DNA from: Anabaenopsis elenkinii CCIBt3563
Lineage (GTDB): Bacteria > Cyanobacteriota > Cyanobacteriia > Cyanobacteriales > Nostocaceae
Direction: 5' to 3'
NCBI RefSeq assembly: GCF_015245355.1
Contig: NZ_CP063311.1
Location: 308,893 to 372,892, forward strand
Length of the DNA: 64,000 bases
The notes under the pieces were generated by a model. The model searched no databases, was not told the DNA's origin, and was given only the letters and a program-made list of their open reading frames with translations. Positions 36,848 through 45,810 of this stretch are shown here, piece after piece (position 1 is the stretch's first letter; the number at the start of each line of letters is the position of its first letter). The position numbers and the translations under genes were made by a program.

Positions 36848-37017
36848 CGCACCTCTTCCTTGACAATATCCAATATCTCTTCATTTATATGGCTATTGCT
36901 TTTCTTATCTAGTCTCCCTTTTTCTAACTTCCATACTCGCTCAATAATTTGTCGCACTTCTGGCGGTGCGCTGGTAATTGGTTCCTGCACATCCTCTATA
37001 TTTGACTCTGGACTCAT
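36844..37017 (-). CDS. Small acidic protein coupled to the Dnd-island ATPase
   Basis: An ATG at 37017 opens a 57-codon frame (MSPESNIEDVQEPITSAPPE...) that ends in TGA at 36844-36846, sharing ATGA with the start of the 688-residue ATPase. The second half is charged and helical, with VRQIIERVWKLEKGR and HINEEILDIVKEEVR. Precise overlap with the next gene is the main evidence that it is translated. It has no family I recognise; a partner or regulator of the ATPase is inference. Confidence 0.72.
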   Translation of the reverse strand: MSPESNIEDVQEPITSAPPEVRQIIERVWKLEKGRLDKKSNSHINEEILDIVKEEVR

Positions 37018-37297
37018 TTCAAGTTTTCAATAGGTTTTTTATATTCTACCTACCTGATGATATTTATATTTTTGTCCTGGGAATTGATGGGGGAAAAGTT
37101 GACTTTCCCAATCGTCTCTGGTAAGATTAGGTTAGATTTTTATCATAATGGGATGTTTGTAAAATTTTTATTTTAGCTCATACCCGATTATATTTAACCC
37201 TAATATCATCTTCTCACATTACGCCCCATTTATTCCCTAACTTATAAAAAAAATTTACATAAAATTTACATTTTTTTGGTGTTGTATGTAGAAGTGC

Positions 37298-38773
37298 TCA
37301 AATATCTAATAAACCATAACGCTTTTGTAAATGGAGTAACTGCATTCTGGCTTCACCGGCGTTATCAGCTAAATCTGCAAACTCTACTAAGCGGCGTAAT
37401 TCTTTCTTTAAAAGATTGCGTTCTACTTCTATAGTTTCCCGATCTAAATCAGGTGGTAAAACAATCATATCGAAGATAGTGGCGCGTTGTTTGCCAATGT
37501 GAGGACGTAAAACTCGCCCCCGACGCTGAATAAACTGGCGAGGATTTCCGGAACTGGATAAAATCACCGCAGTTTGAATGGCGGGAATATCAACCCCTTC
37601 ATCTAAACAACGAATTGCGACTAAACCCTGTAATTCCCCACTTTCAAATTGACGGCGTAAAATTTCTCTTTGTTTTAAGGAAGTATGTGCAGTGTAAGTG
37701 CTGACTCTATAACCTAACTCTACACCTAGAATTTTGGCAACAGCTTTGAGTTGATGTAAGGATGAACGCTGTCCAGTTGTTTGGGAACCATCGCTACAAT
37801 AAAAAAGAGTGTGAGTAGTTTCCCTGCGAGTACTCATTAATTCTCGTAAAGCTGTTAATTTATTTGACGCTGTACCAATTAACCGGGCCCGTTGCATTAA
37901 TAATGGCTTTAAATCTTCTTGGTCTTCCCAGTTTTGCACCTTGCTATTTTCCCGTTCTCGATATAATAGCGATCGCCCGATCTTTTTTGTCAGTTTCAAA
38001 TAAGCTAGACTTTCCGCGTCTGTTAACTCCACCAGTAGGGGATAATATAAATAATGTACCAAAGCCCCTTGAGCGATCGCATCCTTGAGGGTAAATTCTG
38101 GTTGAAGAACCGGACCAAAATAATCAAATAACGATTGTGTACCATAATCGTCAAAATACCTTTCTGGTGTAGCAGATAAAGCCAGACGTAACCCTACACG
38201 GCGCGGTAAATTTTCCTCTAATCTTGGTGCGCCTAAATTATGGGCTTCATCCCCAATAATTAGAGTTTTTGGGGGGAAATATTTGAGTTCTGATTGGAAA
38301 CCATCAGTAATTAATGTAGAGTTGGTAGTAATCACAGTCATAAATTTTTGGGAACCGGACCGCAGATTATACAGTTGGGTAGACAGTTGACTTTGCCAAG
38401 TGCGTAAGTTCTCGAAAGCTAAAATAGGGTGTAAGTTAAACTTTTCACATTCTCTGGCCCATTGGGTGACAAGATGACGATAAGGACAGACCACCAGCAA
38501 CACTTGTAAATTAATCTGCTGATAGAGTTCACAAGCGATCGCTAATGCTGTAATAGTTTTGCCACTACCAGTAGCCATTTTCAGTGTACCTCTGCCATTA
38601 TTGGCAAACCAACTATTGATAGCCTGGCGTTGATATTGCCGTAACTGCAAAGATAGAGGTAAGATAGGGCATCCTGGCAATAGTCTACCAGTTTGATAAT
38701 TTGCTTTACCTTCCCTAACAGATGGAACTTGCAGACGGAAACTAGGTAGATGCTGTACTAAATAATTAGTCAT
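37298..38773 (-). CDS. Dnd-associated restriction helicase (TIGR04095-like)
   Basis: The start at MTNYLVQHLPSFRL (38773) gives 491 residues and leaves 10 bases after lexA. It is a superfamily 2 helicase with motif I ATGSGKT (residues 67-73), DEAH in IIGDEAHNLG, SATPERYF (motif III), a CLDEGVDIP segment and motif VI QFIQRRGRVLRP. Proteins of this type cluster with dnd genes and are annotated as a phosphorothioation-system restriction enzyme. I see no separate nuclease domain, so cleavage may need a partner. It is probably co-transcribed with lexA. Confidence 0.82.
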   Translation of the reverse strand: MTNYLVQHLPSFRLQVPSVREGKANYQTGRLLPGCPILPLSLQLRQYQRQAINSWFANNGRGTLKMATGSGKTITALAIACELYQQINLQVLLVVCPYRHLVTQWARECEKFNLHPILAFENLRTWQSQLSTQLYNLRSGSQKFMTVITTNSTLITDGFQSELKYFPPKTLIIGDEAHNLGAPRLEENLPRRVGLRLALSATPERYFDDYGTQSLFDYFGPVLQPEFTLKDAIAQGALVHYLYYPLLVELTDAESLAYLKLTKKIGRSLLYRERENSKVQNWEDQEDLKPLLMQRARLIGTASNKLTALRELMSTRRETTHTLFYCSDGSQTTGQRSSLHQLKAVAKILGVELGYRVSTYTAHTSLKQREILRRQFESGELQGLVAIRCLDEGVDIPAIQTAVILSSSGNPRQFIQRRGRVLRPHIGKQRATIFDMIVLPPDLDRETIEVERNLLKKELRRLVEFADLADNAGEARMQLLHLQKRYGLLDI

Positions 38774-38783
38774 TAGTCCCGAT

Positions 38784-39386
38784 TTAATAAACTCGCCACA
38801 CCGCAACCAGAGAACCCTGGACTTCTACTTGGGTAGCGAGGATCTCAATAGGTTGATAGTTAGGATTAGCAGGTTTGAGAGTTACCATATCATCCAGGCG
38901 ATAAAAACGCTTTAAAGTAGTCCCGTATCCATCAACCCTAGCAGCGACGATGGTACCATTTTTCAACTGATCTGGTTGTAATACTGGATGGAGAAATACT
39001 AAATCTCCATCAGCAATTAAATCATCAATCATACTATCACCAGCGACCCGTAAACCGTAGGTATCGGGGGGTAAAGCCATATGAGAAAAGTCTAAATAAT
39101 CTATGGAATCAGTAAAAGGTTCTATGAAACCACCAGCAGCAATTGTGCCTAAAATAGGGATACCTTGCTTGTGAGGGTGTAAAACCCGCATCGTTCTGGC
39201 CTTACCTTCTTTCCATTCTATATATCCTTTAGTCCGTAAATAGTCCAAACGACTTTGAATTGGTGCGGGTGATTTCAGCTTCATTGCTACCATCATTTGC
39301 CGAATTGAAGGAGAATGCTGGTGAACTCGGATATATTCTACTAACCAGTCATATAATTCCTGTTGAGCTTCTGTGAGAGGTTCCAT
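38784..39386 (-). CDS. lexA: LexA repressor
   Basis: The start at MEPLTEAQQELYDWL (39386) gives 200 residues. An N-terminal winged helix-turn-helix (about 1-70) precedes the self-cleavage site Ala84-Gly85 and the catalytic Ser118 (GDSMIDD) and Lys159 (TTLKRF), so autoproteolysis should be possible; some cyanobacterial LexA proteins lack these residues. A perfect LexA box lies 33 bases upstream. The Dnd restriction helicase gene follows after 10 bases. Confidence 0.95.
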   Translation of the reverse strand: MEPLTEAQQELYDWLVEYIRVHQHSPSIRQMMVAMKLKSPAPIQSRLDYLRTKGYIEWKEGKARTMRVLHPHKQGIPILGTIAAGGFIEPFTDSIDYLDFSHMALPPDTYGLRVAGDSMIDDLIADGDLVFLHPVLQPDQLKNGTIVAARVDGYGTTLKRFYRLDDMVTLKPANPNYQPIEILATQVEVQGSLVAVWRVY

Positions 39387-39418
39387 AAATTTATGGGAAA
39401 CTAAATACAAATGTCTTT

Positions 39419-39432
39419 AGAACACTTGTACT
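39419..39432 (-). promoter_or_regulatory. LexA box upstream of lexA
   Basis: On the minus strand the sequence is AGTACAAGTGTTCT, an exact fit to the consensus RGTACNNNDGTWCB reported for Anabaena LexA. It overlaps a plausible -10 region (CTATAGT) and ends 33 bases before the lexA ATG. It should give autoregulation and, through the operon, control of the downstream helicase gene. Confidence 0.85.
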
Positions 39433-39533
39433 ATAGAATATTGCAGATCACAAGGTGTGTGCTCAGTGATTTCGGACTCTAAAGGCAAAAGAAAGATGAT
39501 GATCTTGACTTTTGCCTGACTGCAAATAAATAT

Positions 39534-40454
39534 TTACTTGGCACCTAAGAGACTAGCAAGCAAGGCTTTTTGAGCGTGTAAGCGATTTTCCGCCTGTTCC
39601 CAAACTCGTGATTGAGAACCTTCCAGAACGGCTTCGGTAATTTCTTCTCCACGATGGGCTGGTAAGCAGTGTAAAACAATTGCCTCTGGGTCAGCAAGAC
39701 TTAATAACTCTTCTGAAATTTGGTAAGGTTGAAAAATGGGGAAGCGATGATCTGCTTCTGTTTCTTGCCCCATACTTGCCCAAACATCAGTATAAAGTAC
39801 AGCAGATTCTTTGGCGGCTAATTCCGGGTCATGAGTGAGCATAACTTCAGTTTTACCCGCTGCAATGGCTCGTGCTTGTTCTACAATCCCTAAATCAGGT
39901 TCATATCCTTTGGGTGTGGCAACTCTCACATTCATTCCAGCCAAAGCGCAACCCAGCATCAGAGAATTAGCAACGTTATTGCCATCCCCTACATAGGTTA
40001 AAGTTAACCCATGAATATCACCAAATGATTCTTGAATTGTCAGTAAATCTGCTAGTATTTGACAAGGATGTTCTAAGTCTGTGAGAGCGTTAATTACAGG
40101 AATTTTAGCATAATTGGCGAAAGTTTCCAAATCCTGCTGTGCAAAAGTGCGAATCGCCAAAATATCTAAATATCGGTCTAATACCCGTGCGGTATCTTGC
40201 AGAGGCTCCCCGCGACTAACTTGAGTGACATTAGGGTTAAGATCAATGACCTGTCCACCTAATTGATACATTGCTACAGTAAAACTGACTCGCGTACGAG
40301 TTGAAGCTTTAGAGAATAACAAACCTAAGACCTGATGACAATGCAACTTCAACTTTTGTGATTTTAGTTGGGTTGCTAGTTGCAGTATTTCTTGAAGTTC
40401 CTGGGGACTGAGGTCCGCTAGGCTTAATAAATCTCGTCCTATCAACGCTGTCAT
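39534..40454 (-). CDS. argF: Ornithine carbamoyltransferase ArgF
   Basis: The enzyme makes citrulline from ornithine and carbamoyl phosphate in arginine synthesis. The 306-residue protein has the carbamoyl-phosphate motif SKASTRTRVSF (about residues 48-58), HPCQILADL (about 129-137) and the ornithine-site HCLPAHRGEE near residue 266. The length and all active-site motifs are normal. The gene appears monocistronic, with the lexA promoter region downstream. Confidence 0.96.
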   Translation of the reverse strand: MTALIGRDLLSLADLSPQELQEILQLATQLKSQKLKLHCHQVLGLLFSKASTRTRVSFTVAMYQLGGQVIDLNPNVTQVSRGEPLQDTARVLDRYLDILAIRTFAQQDLETFANYAKIPVINALTDLEHPCQILADLLTIQESFGDIHGLTLTYVGDGNNVANSLMLGCALAGMNVRVATPKGYEPDLGIVEQARAIAAGKTEVMLTHDPELAAKESAVLYTDVWASMGQETEADHRFPIFQPYQISEELLSLADPEAIVLHCLPAHRGEEITEAVLEGSQSRVWEQAENRLHAQKALLASLLGAK

Positions 40455-40769
40455 GCTTCCGATTTATAAAGAACAATAAGTCTGTTACTTGACCTAGCTG
40501 GGTAAGAAAAAGTACAGATGTAAAACTGTAGCCAAATTTTTTTGCATTCAGCCCAGTATTGGAATTTAGTTTCTGCTATGTATATTAATTTATCAACTTT
40601 AGCGGTCATTCAAATGACTATTTTTTCCGGTTGCTGGGGCGATCGCTCAACCACTCAACCCATGTCGTGAGCAACGACATCAAGATTTTTTTGCCCTTGA
40701 CTGTAGACAATCTAAATATATATGATATGATTAAAAATCGGTTGGGTTTTGAAAAACATCCCCATATTT
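40455..40769. other. Intergenic region between argF and tRNA-Thr
   Basis: This 315-base stretch holds the argF promoter (left-going) and the tRNA promoter. An ORF spanning 40631-40852 runs through the tRNA gene and is not credible. Apart from a HIP1 octamer near 40640, I see nothing else in it. Confidence 0.5.
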
Positions 40770-40841
40770 GCCAGCATAGCACAGTGGTAGTGCATCCGAC
40801 TTGTAATCGGAAGGTCGTCGGTTCAAATCCGACTGCTGGCT
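40770..40841 (+). tRNA. trnT: tRNA-Thr (anticodon UGU)
   Basis: The 72-base cloverleaf has a 7-bp acceptor stem (GCCAGCA / TGCTGGC), a D-arm with AGCACAGTGGTAGTGC, an anticodon loop CTTGTAA giving anticodon TGT, and a T-arm with GGTTCAAATCC. CCA is not encoded. The anticodon reads ACA threonine codons. Confidence 0.95.
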
Positions 40842-40956
40842 TTAATAATTAATCTGGAGACAGAAGATTACAAACAGCTCCGGTTTTAACCCTAGGGAAT
40901 TGATCTGATTTACGTTAGAGTTGGGATAACCATCACAGTGTGAGGATTAATACTAT

Positions 40957-42543
40957 ATGCGAATCTTACTGGTATATCCAATATTTCCCAAAACCTTTTG
41001 GTCATACGAAAAAATCTTGGCATTAGTTGATCGCAAAGTTTTATTACCACCTTTGGGTTTAGTCACGGTGGCGGCAATTTTACCGCAGGAATGGGAGTTT
41101 AAGCTAGTTGATCGCAATATTCGCCCGGTGACAGAAGCAGAATGGGATTGGGCGGATTTAGTAATTTTCTCGGCTATGATTGTCCAAAAGCAAGATTTAT
41201 TAGGGCAAATTCAAGAAGCAAAACAACGTGGTAAGTTAGTGGCTGTGGGTGGTCCTTATCCCACTTCTGTACCCCACGAAGTGCAAAATGTCGGCGCTGA
41301 TTTTCTGATTCTCGATGAAGGGGAAATCACCCTACCCATGTTTATTGATGCTATTCAACGGGGTGAAACTTCTGGGGTTTTCCGCGCTACAGAAAAGCCA
41401 GATGTCACCACTACGCCCATCCCGCGGTTTGATTTACTAGAATTGGATGCCTACGATATGATGTCGGTGCAGTTTTCCCGTGGGTGTCCCTTCCAGTGCG
41501 AATTCTGTGACATTATTGTACTCTATGGCCGCAAACCCCGCACGAAAACCCCAGCCCAACTATTAGCAGAGTTGGATTACCTCTATAGATTGGGGTGGCG
41601 ACGGGGTGTGTTTATGGTAGATGATAACTTTATCGGTAATAAGCGCAATGTGAAATTATTACTCAAAGAGTTGAAAGTCTGGATGGCTGAACATCAGTAT
41701 CCCTTCCGCTTTGACACTGAGGCTTCTGTGGATTTGGCACAAGATCCAGAAATGCTGGAGTTGATGGTGGAGTCTGGTTTCTCGGCGGTGTTCTTGGGGA
41801 TTGAAACCCCAGATGAGGATAGTCTGCAATTAACTAAGAAGTTTCAAAATACCCGCAGTTCCCTAGCTGATGCTGTGCAAACTATTATTAAGGCTGGATT
41901 GCGCCCTATGGCTGGGTTTATTATCGGCTTTGATGGCGAAAAAGCCGGCGCAGGCGATCGCATTGTCAGATTTGCGGAACAGGCGGCAATTCCTTCCACC
42001 ACCTTCGCAATGTTACAAGCGCTACCCAATACAGCATTGTGGCATCGTCTCACAAAAGAAGGACGACTACGGGAAAATCAAGATGGTAACATCAACCAAA
42101 CCACATTAATGAATTTCATCCCTACCCGTCCTCTGGAAGATATTGCCAGGGAATATATTGAGGCATTTTGTACTTTATATGACCCGATTAAATACTTAGA
42201 CCGGACTTATCGCTGTTTCTTGATGATGGGTGTACCCAAGTGGAAAGCCCCCAGTAAAATGCCAGAATGGGTAGTTGTGAAAGCGCTACTCATTGTCATT
42301 TGGCGACAAGGGATTAAACGGGAAACTCGTTGGAAATTCTGGCATCATTTATTTAGTATCCTCAAACGTAATCCGGGAGTTTTAGAACACTATATCTCCG
42401 CGTGTGCCCACAACGAGCATTTTCTAGAGTATCGCCAAATTGTCCGCGACCAGATAGAAAGTCAGTTGGCGGTCTATTTAGCACAAGGGAAAGAGGAACC
42501 TTATGTATTAGTAGAGAAAAAAGCCCAGGCCGTGGCTAGTTAG
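40957..42543 (+). CDS. B12-binding domain radical SAM protein (DUF4070)
   Basis: The 528-residue protein has an N-terminal cobalamin-binding domain (about 1-140, including VAVGGPYPTSVP), then the radical SAM motif CPFQCEFC near residue 179 and a DUF4070-type C-terminus. Relatives include HpnP, the hopanoid C-2 methylase, but the DRKVLLPPLGL segment and overall motifs do not allow that assignment. The target is therefore unknown. A 13-bp-stem hairpin separates it from the convergent exonuclease gene. Confidence 0.88.
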   Translation: MRILLVYPIFPKTFWSYEKILALVDRKVLLPPLGLVTVAAILPQEWEFKLVDRNIRPVTEAEWDWADLVIFSAMIVQKQDLLGQIQEAKQRGKLVAVGGPYPTSVPHEVQNVGADFLILDEGEITLPMFIDAIQRGETSGVFRATEKPDVTTTPIPRFDLLELDAYDMMSVQFSRGCPFQCEFCDIIVLYGRKPRTKTPAQLLAELDYLYRLGWRRGVFMVDDNFIGNKRNVKLLLKELKVWMAEHQYPFRFDTEASVDLAQDPEMLELMVESGFSAVFLGIETPDEDSLQLTKKFQNTRSSLADAVQTIIKAGLRPMAGFIIGFDGEKAGAGDRIVRFAEQAAIPSTTFAMLQALPNTALWHRLTKEGRLRENQDGNINQTTLMNFIPTRPLEDIAREYIEAFCTLYDPIKYLDRTYRCFLMMGVPKWKAPSKMPEWVVVKALLIVIWRQGIKRETRWKFWHHLFSILKRNPGVLEHYISACAHNEHFLEYRQIVRDQIESQLAVYLAQGKEEPYVLVEKKAQAVAS

Positions 42544-42557
42544 GAGATATCTCCCCA

Positions 42558-42597
42558 GGTAATGTAGAGAGTCACCATAGCCAGTCTCTACATTACC
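42558..42597. terminator. Bidirectional terminator-like hairpin
   Basis: A perfect 13-bp stem (GGTAATGTAGAGA / TCTCTACATTACC) closes a 14-base loop between the 3' ends of two convergent genes (radical SAM and ribonuclease). No long U-tract follows, so factor-independent termination is likely but not certain. Confidence 0.65.
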
Positions 42598-42624
42598 GAG
42601 CATTTTCCCCAGGACTCACACAAG

Positions 42625-44766
42625 TTAATTTGATGCTGACTGACTTTCTTGATAGATGATTTCTTGAAACTGAATCATATCTTTTTGCGGGTCGGCGTGA
42701 GCAACTTTGACTAACAGCTGTTCACCTAAGGCGATGGAACGTTTAAAGAACATGGGGAACTGTAAGCCCAAATCCTCTAACAAAATCAGTCCTAAATTGC
42801 TGTCTTCTCGTAGCCACATTAACACTGTCACATCCCACACTTTATCTGGATGACGGCGCAAATATTCTAAAGCCCAATATCTATTAGTTTGTCGTTCTAC
42901 CATTGTCACTTCTTGGGTGGTAGATGTGACTATCATCATTACTTCTTTGAGTTGTTCGGCGGAAAAAGGCGGAACTTCACCGCGTAAATGGGCTTTGAGT
43001 TGAAAGTGAGTCAATAAGTCACTGTAGCGCCGGATGGGAGAGGTTGCTTGAGTGTAGGTATTTAAACCCAAACCAGCATGACGTACAGGGGTAATACTCA
43101 TTTCACTTTTGGGCATACAGCGGCGCATGGCGCAGGCGCGGACAAACCCGGCGGGGAGTAAGAGTAGTTCCTCCTCTGGAGGTAATTCCGGTTGTGGTTG
43201 ACCACGAAATGGCAAAGGTATATTATTAACCTGACCGTAATGAGCGGCTACTTCACCAGCCAAAATCATCATTTCTGCTACTAACTGCCGGGATGAGGAA
43301 TCATCTAAAATATCAATGTCAATCTGATCATTTTTGACTTTGATCATAGCCTCGGGCATACTGATGCTGATGGCTCCTTGATTATACCGCCAAGATTTGC
43401 GCCGTTTTGCCCAGTTGGCGATCGCCTCTATTTCTGGTTCTGCTTGCACACCCAATTCTAGCATTTCATCTACATCTTGGTAGGTGAGGCGATAAGTGGG
43501 TTTAATCAAGCTAGGGTGAATAGTATAATCTTTTACTGCCCCTGTTTCATCTAGTACCACCCCAAAGCTCAAAGCGCAGCACATTTTCCCTTGTACCAAG
43601 CTCATGGGGCCAGTTGCCAATAATTCCGGGAACATAGGAATCATACCCGTGGGCAAATAAACCGTACTTCCCCGTTTTCTGGCTTCCAGGTCTAATTCAT
43701 CTTCCGGCGCTAACCACCGGGTGGGGTCAGCAATATGTACCCACAATCGTTCCCGCCCTTCTGAAAGTAACTCCCAACTTAAACCATCGTCTATTTCCGT
43801 CGTGCTTTCGTCGTCGATTGTATATACTTTTAAACTAGACAAATCTAGGCGATTTGTATCTAAGTCGGTGGGGGGGAAATCTAAACGTTGTTGCGCCACT
43901 TCTAATACCTTACTAGGAAACTGAACCGGAATTGCGGAACGGCGCACAAACAGGTTTTCATGAGCACCCCACCAACCTAAATCTATTAATAATTGCAAGG
44001 CTCCTGGGGGGTTAGCGGTACGACCCAGCATATTCATTGTTTCCAACACTGGGGCGGGCGGAGGATATGAGCGGGCTAGGTTGTCATAATTTACTCCTAA
44101 CCGCACAACATCCGCCAGCAGAGATGCGTATTTTTCCAGTGCTTCTAATCGCTGGCGGTCATGACGTTGCCAATCTACTGTTTCTCCCCGGAGAGCTTGC
44201 TCTACACGAGCCAAAAATTCCTGTTGTCCCCTGGCTTTGAGTTCCTTAACTTCGATCTGGTGTTTAAGTTCTGCGACCTGAAGGGCTGTTCTTGGTTCAT
44301 AAACCTCTCCTTTTTGCTTGAAATACAGTTTATCTTCTGATAACAAACAATGGGCGGCATAACAAGCAGCTGGTTCTGATTCGGAAAACAGCAGATTGGC
44401 CATTTGGGTAGGTGTAACTGTTTCCCCATCTTCTACCAGTAATTCCCAAGCTACTTCCAAACTAGAGGGATCTATGTAAGGTTGAACTTGCCCTTGAAAA
44501 CTCTCTATATCCGAGGAATTATAGGTTTGTCCGTTAACTATATAACTAATTTGTCTTGGGGCGAGGCTGTGGGACTGACCACGTTCGTCGATCACAAACC
44601 AACGGGTTTTACCGTCTGGGCGCTCTACCACACCCAAACGGCGATCGCCTTGAAACCTAAATTCAACTAGCGTACCCTTCTCCACAACTCTCGCTATTTT
44701 TTGGTGAACATTTTTAATAGTTTCAAGTTCTGAGTTAGGAGTTTTGATTCTTGACTCATCACTCAT
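42625..44766 (-). CDS. RNase II/R-family 3'-5' exoribonuclease
   Basis: The RNB catalytic domain (about residues 300-610) carries the Mg-binding signature TIDDESTTEIDDGLSWE near 317 and FRGQPQPELPPEEE and SPIRRYSDLLTH segments typical of the family. A C-terminal S1-like fold ends the protein. The first about 25 residues are low-confidence, and a start near VEKGTLVEFRFQGDRR (about 44680) fits homologs better. It degrades structured or single-stranded RNA; rpsR lies just upstream on the same strand (16-base gap). Confidence 0.9.
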   Translation of the reverse strand: MSDESRIKTPNSELETIKNVHQKIARVVEKGTLVEFRFQGDRRLGVVERPDGKTRWFVIDERGQSHSLAPRQISYIVNGQTYNSSDIESFQGQVQPYIDPSSLEVAWELLVEDGETVTPTQMANLLFSESEPAACYAAHCLLSEDKLYFKQKGEVYEPRTALQVAELKHQIEVKELKARGQQEFLARVEQALRGETVDWQRHDRQRLEALEKYASLLADVVRLGVNYDNLARSYPPPAPVLETMNMLGRTANPPGALQLLIDLGWWGAHENLFVRRSAIPVQFPSKVLEVAQQRLDFPPTDLDTNRLDLSSLKVYTIDDESTTEIDDGLSWELLSEGRERLWVHIADPTRWLAPEDELDLEARKRGSTVYLPTGMIPMFPELLATGPMSLVQGKMCCALSFGVVLDETGAVKDYTIHPSLIKPTYRLTYQDVDEMLELGVQAEPEIEAIANWAKRRKSWRYNQGAISISMPEAMIKVKNDQIDIDILDDSSSRQLVAEMMILAGEVAAHYGQVNNIPLPFRGQPQPELPPEEELLLLPAGFVRACAMRRCMPKSEMSITPVRHAGLGLNTYTQATSPIRRYSDLLTHFQLKAHLRGEVPPFSAEQLKEVMMIVTSTTQEVTMVERQTNRYWALEYLRRHPDKVWDVTVLMWLREDSNLGLILLEDLGLQFPMFFKRSIALGEQLLVKVAHADPQKDMIQFQEIIYQESQSASN

Positions 44767-44782
44767 AACTCATGACTTATTT

Positions 44783-44998
44783 TTAACCTTCTGCATTGAC
44801 AAATGGCAATAAAGCCACAATCCGCGCCCGTTTAATTGCCACTGTCAAGTCTCGCTGTTGCTTACAGGTTAGCCCTGTAATCCGACGTGGTAATATTTTA
44901 CCGCGTTCGGTAATAAACTTGCGCAACAAATCAACATCTTTATAATCGATTGGTTCTCCTGGCTTAATGGGAGACAGGCGACGACGATAATAACTCAT
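44783..44998 (-). CDS. rpsR: 30S ribosomal protein S18
   Basis: The 71-residue protein has the S18 motifs [38 protein letters not shown] and [13 protein letters not shown]. It binds the platform of the small subunit with S6 and S11. The gene follows rpmG after 2 bases, the usual cyanobacterial rpmG-rpsR pair. Confidence 0.98.
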   Translation of the reverse strand: MSYYRRRLSPIKPGEPIDYKDVDLLRKFITERGKILPRRITGLTCKQQRDLTVAIKRARIVALLPFVNAEG

Positions 44999-45000
44999 CT

Positions 45001-45195
45001 TTACTTAATTTCCTTATGAACAGTATGTTTGTTACAATGGGTACAGAACTTTTTCAGTTCTAACCGGTTAGTCGTGTTGCGACGGTTCTTGGTGCTAGTA
45101 TATCTGGAAACACCTGCCGACCGCTTATCTGGGTTACTACGACACTCAGTACATTCGAGTGTAACTATTATGCGGGCACCTTTACTCTTAGCCAT
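45001..45195 (-). CDS. rpmG: 50S ribosomal protein L33
   Basis: The 64-residue protein has the L33 pattern [29 protein letters not shown] and [19 protein letters not shown]. Two CxxC pairs (CTEC and CTHC) indicate the zinc-binding form. It is the first gene of the rpmG-rpsR pair. Confidence 0.98.
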   Translation of the reverse strand: MAKSKGARIIVTLECTECRSNPDKRSAGVSRYTSTKNRRNTTNRLELKKFCTHCNKHTVHKEIK

Positions 45196-45239
45196 AATCT
45201 TAACAAACAGTCAAGCCTGAAGAGAATTAACACAAATTA

Positions 45240-45797
45240 CTATCTTATCACACTTCGGCGCATTTTCTCAGCTAATCGCTTAATTTTAATATCTAAGGAG
45301 TAGCCGCGGCGGGAAGAAACTATCACAGTTCCCCCATAGCGATCATGGAGAGCTTGCTGCATCTGATTGTCAGATAAAGCGGCCCCACAGTCAATTGCTA
45401 AGGGAAGTAATAGTAGTATAGCTGTGGGATTAGCTATGATATTACTCAGGGCAATGGACACCAAAAGCGCACCAGTGCCGATTATAGCTTCTCTCTGTAG
45501 GAGCGATCGCATGGTAGGAACTCTACCGGTAATTTCTCCATTGCTAACTTCTAGTACTTTCAGGTCAAAAGCCCAACGCCCTAAACTTTGTCCTTGATTG
45601 TTGTAAACTACTACCACCCGCAAAATTACCCAGAAGCAGACAAAAACGAGAATTTGCAGTACCTGGATACCAACTTGACCGCTTCCCAATATGGAACTAA
45701 CTAACCAGACTCCCAAGAAATCCAACCCCAAGGACATTCCTCGCCGGACAAGATCAGCTTGAGGATAGTGTATTTGGGGGACTCGTTCTATAGTCAT
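45240..45797 (-). CDS. RDD-family membrane protein
   Basis: The 185-residue protein has the RRGMSLGLDFLGVWLVSSI opening (the RDD family N-terminal Arg-(x)n-Asp motif), three hydrophobic segments and a QGQSLGRWAFDLKVLEV segment between them. The function of RDD proteins is largely unknown; some are transporter-like. The 3' end is 44 bases from rpmG, on the same strand. Confidence 0.8.
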   Translation of the reverse strand: MTIERVPQIHYPQADLVRRGMSLGLDFLGVWLVSSILGSGQVGIQVLQILVFVCFWVILRVVVVYNNQGQSLGRWAFDLKVLEVSNGEITGRVPTMRSLLQREAIIGTGALLVSIALSNIIANPTAILLLLPLAIDCGAALSDNQMQQALHDRYGGTVIVSSRRGYSLDIKIKRLAEKMRRSVIR

Positions 45798-45810
45798 ATC
45801 AAAATATAGT

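Noticed and set aside
40631-40852. 73-codon ORF across the tRNA gene
   Set aside because: It reads through the tRNA-Thr gene, so its coding appearance is accidental.
40957-42543. Possible HpnP hopanoid methylase
   Set aside because: The B12-binding radical SAM architecture fits, but segments I would expect in HpnP are not recognisable, so only the general family was called.
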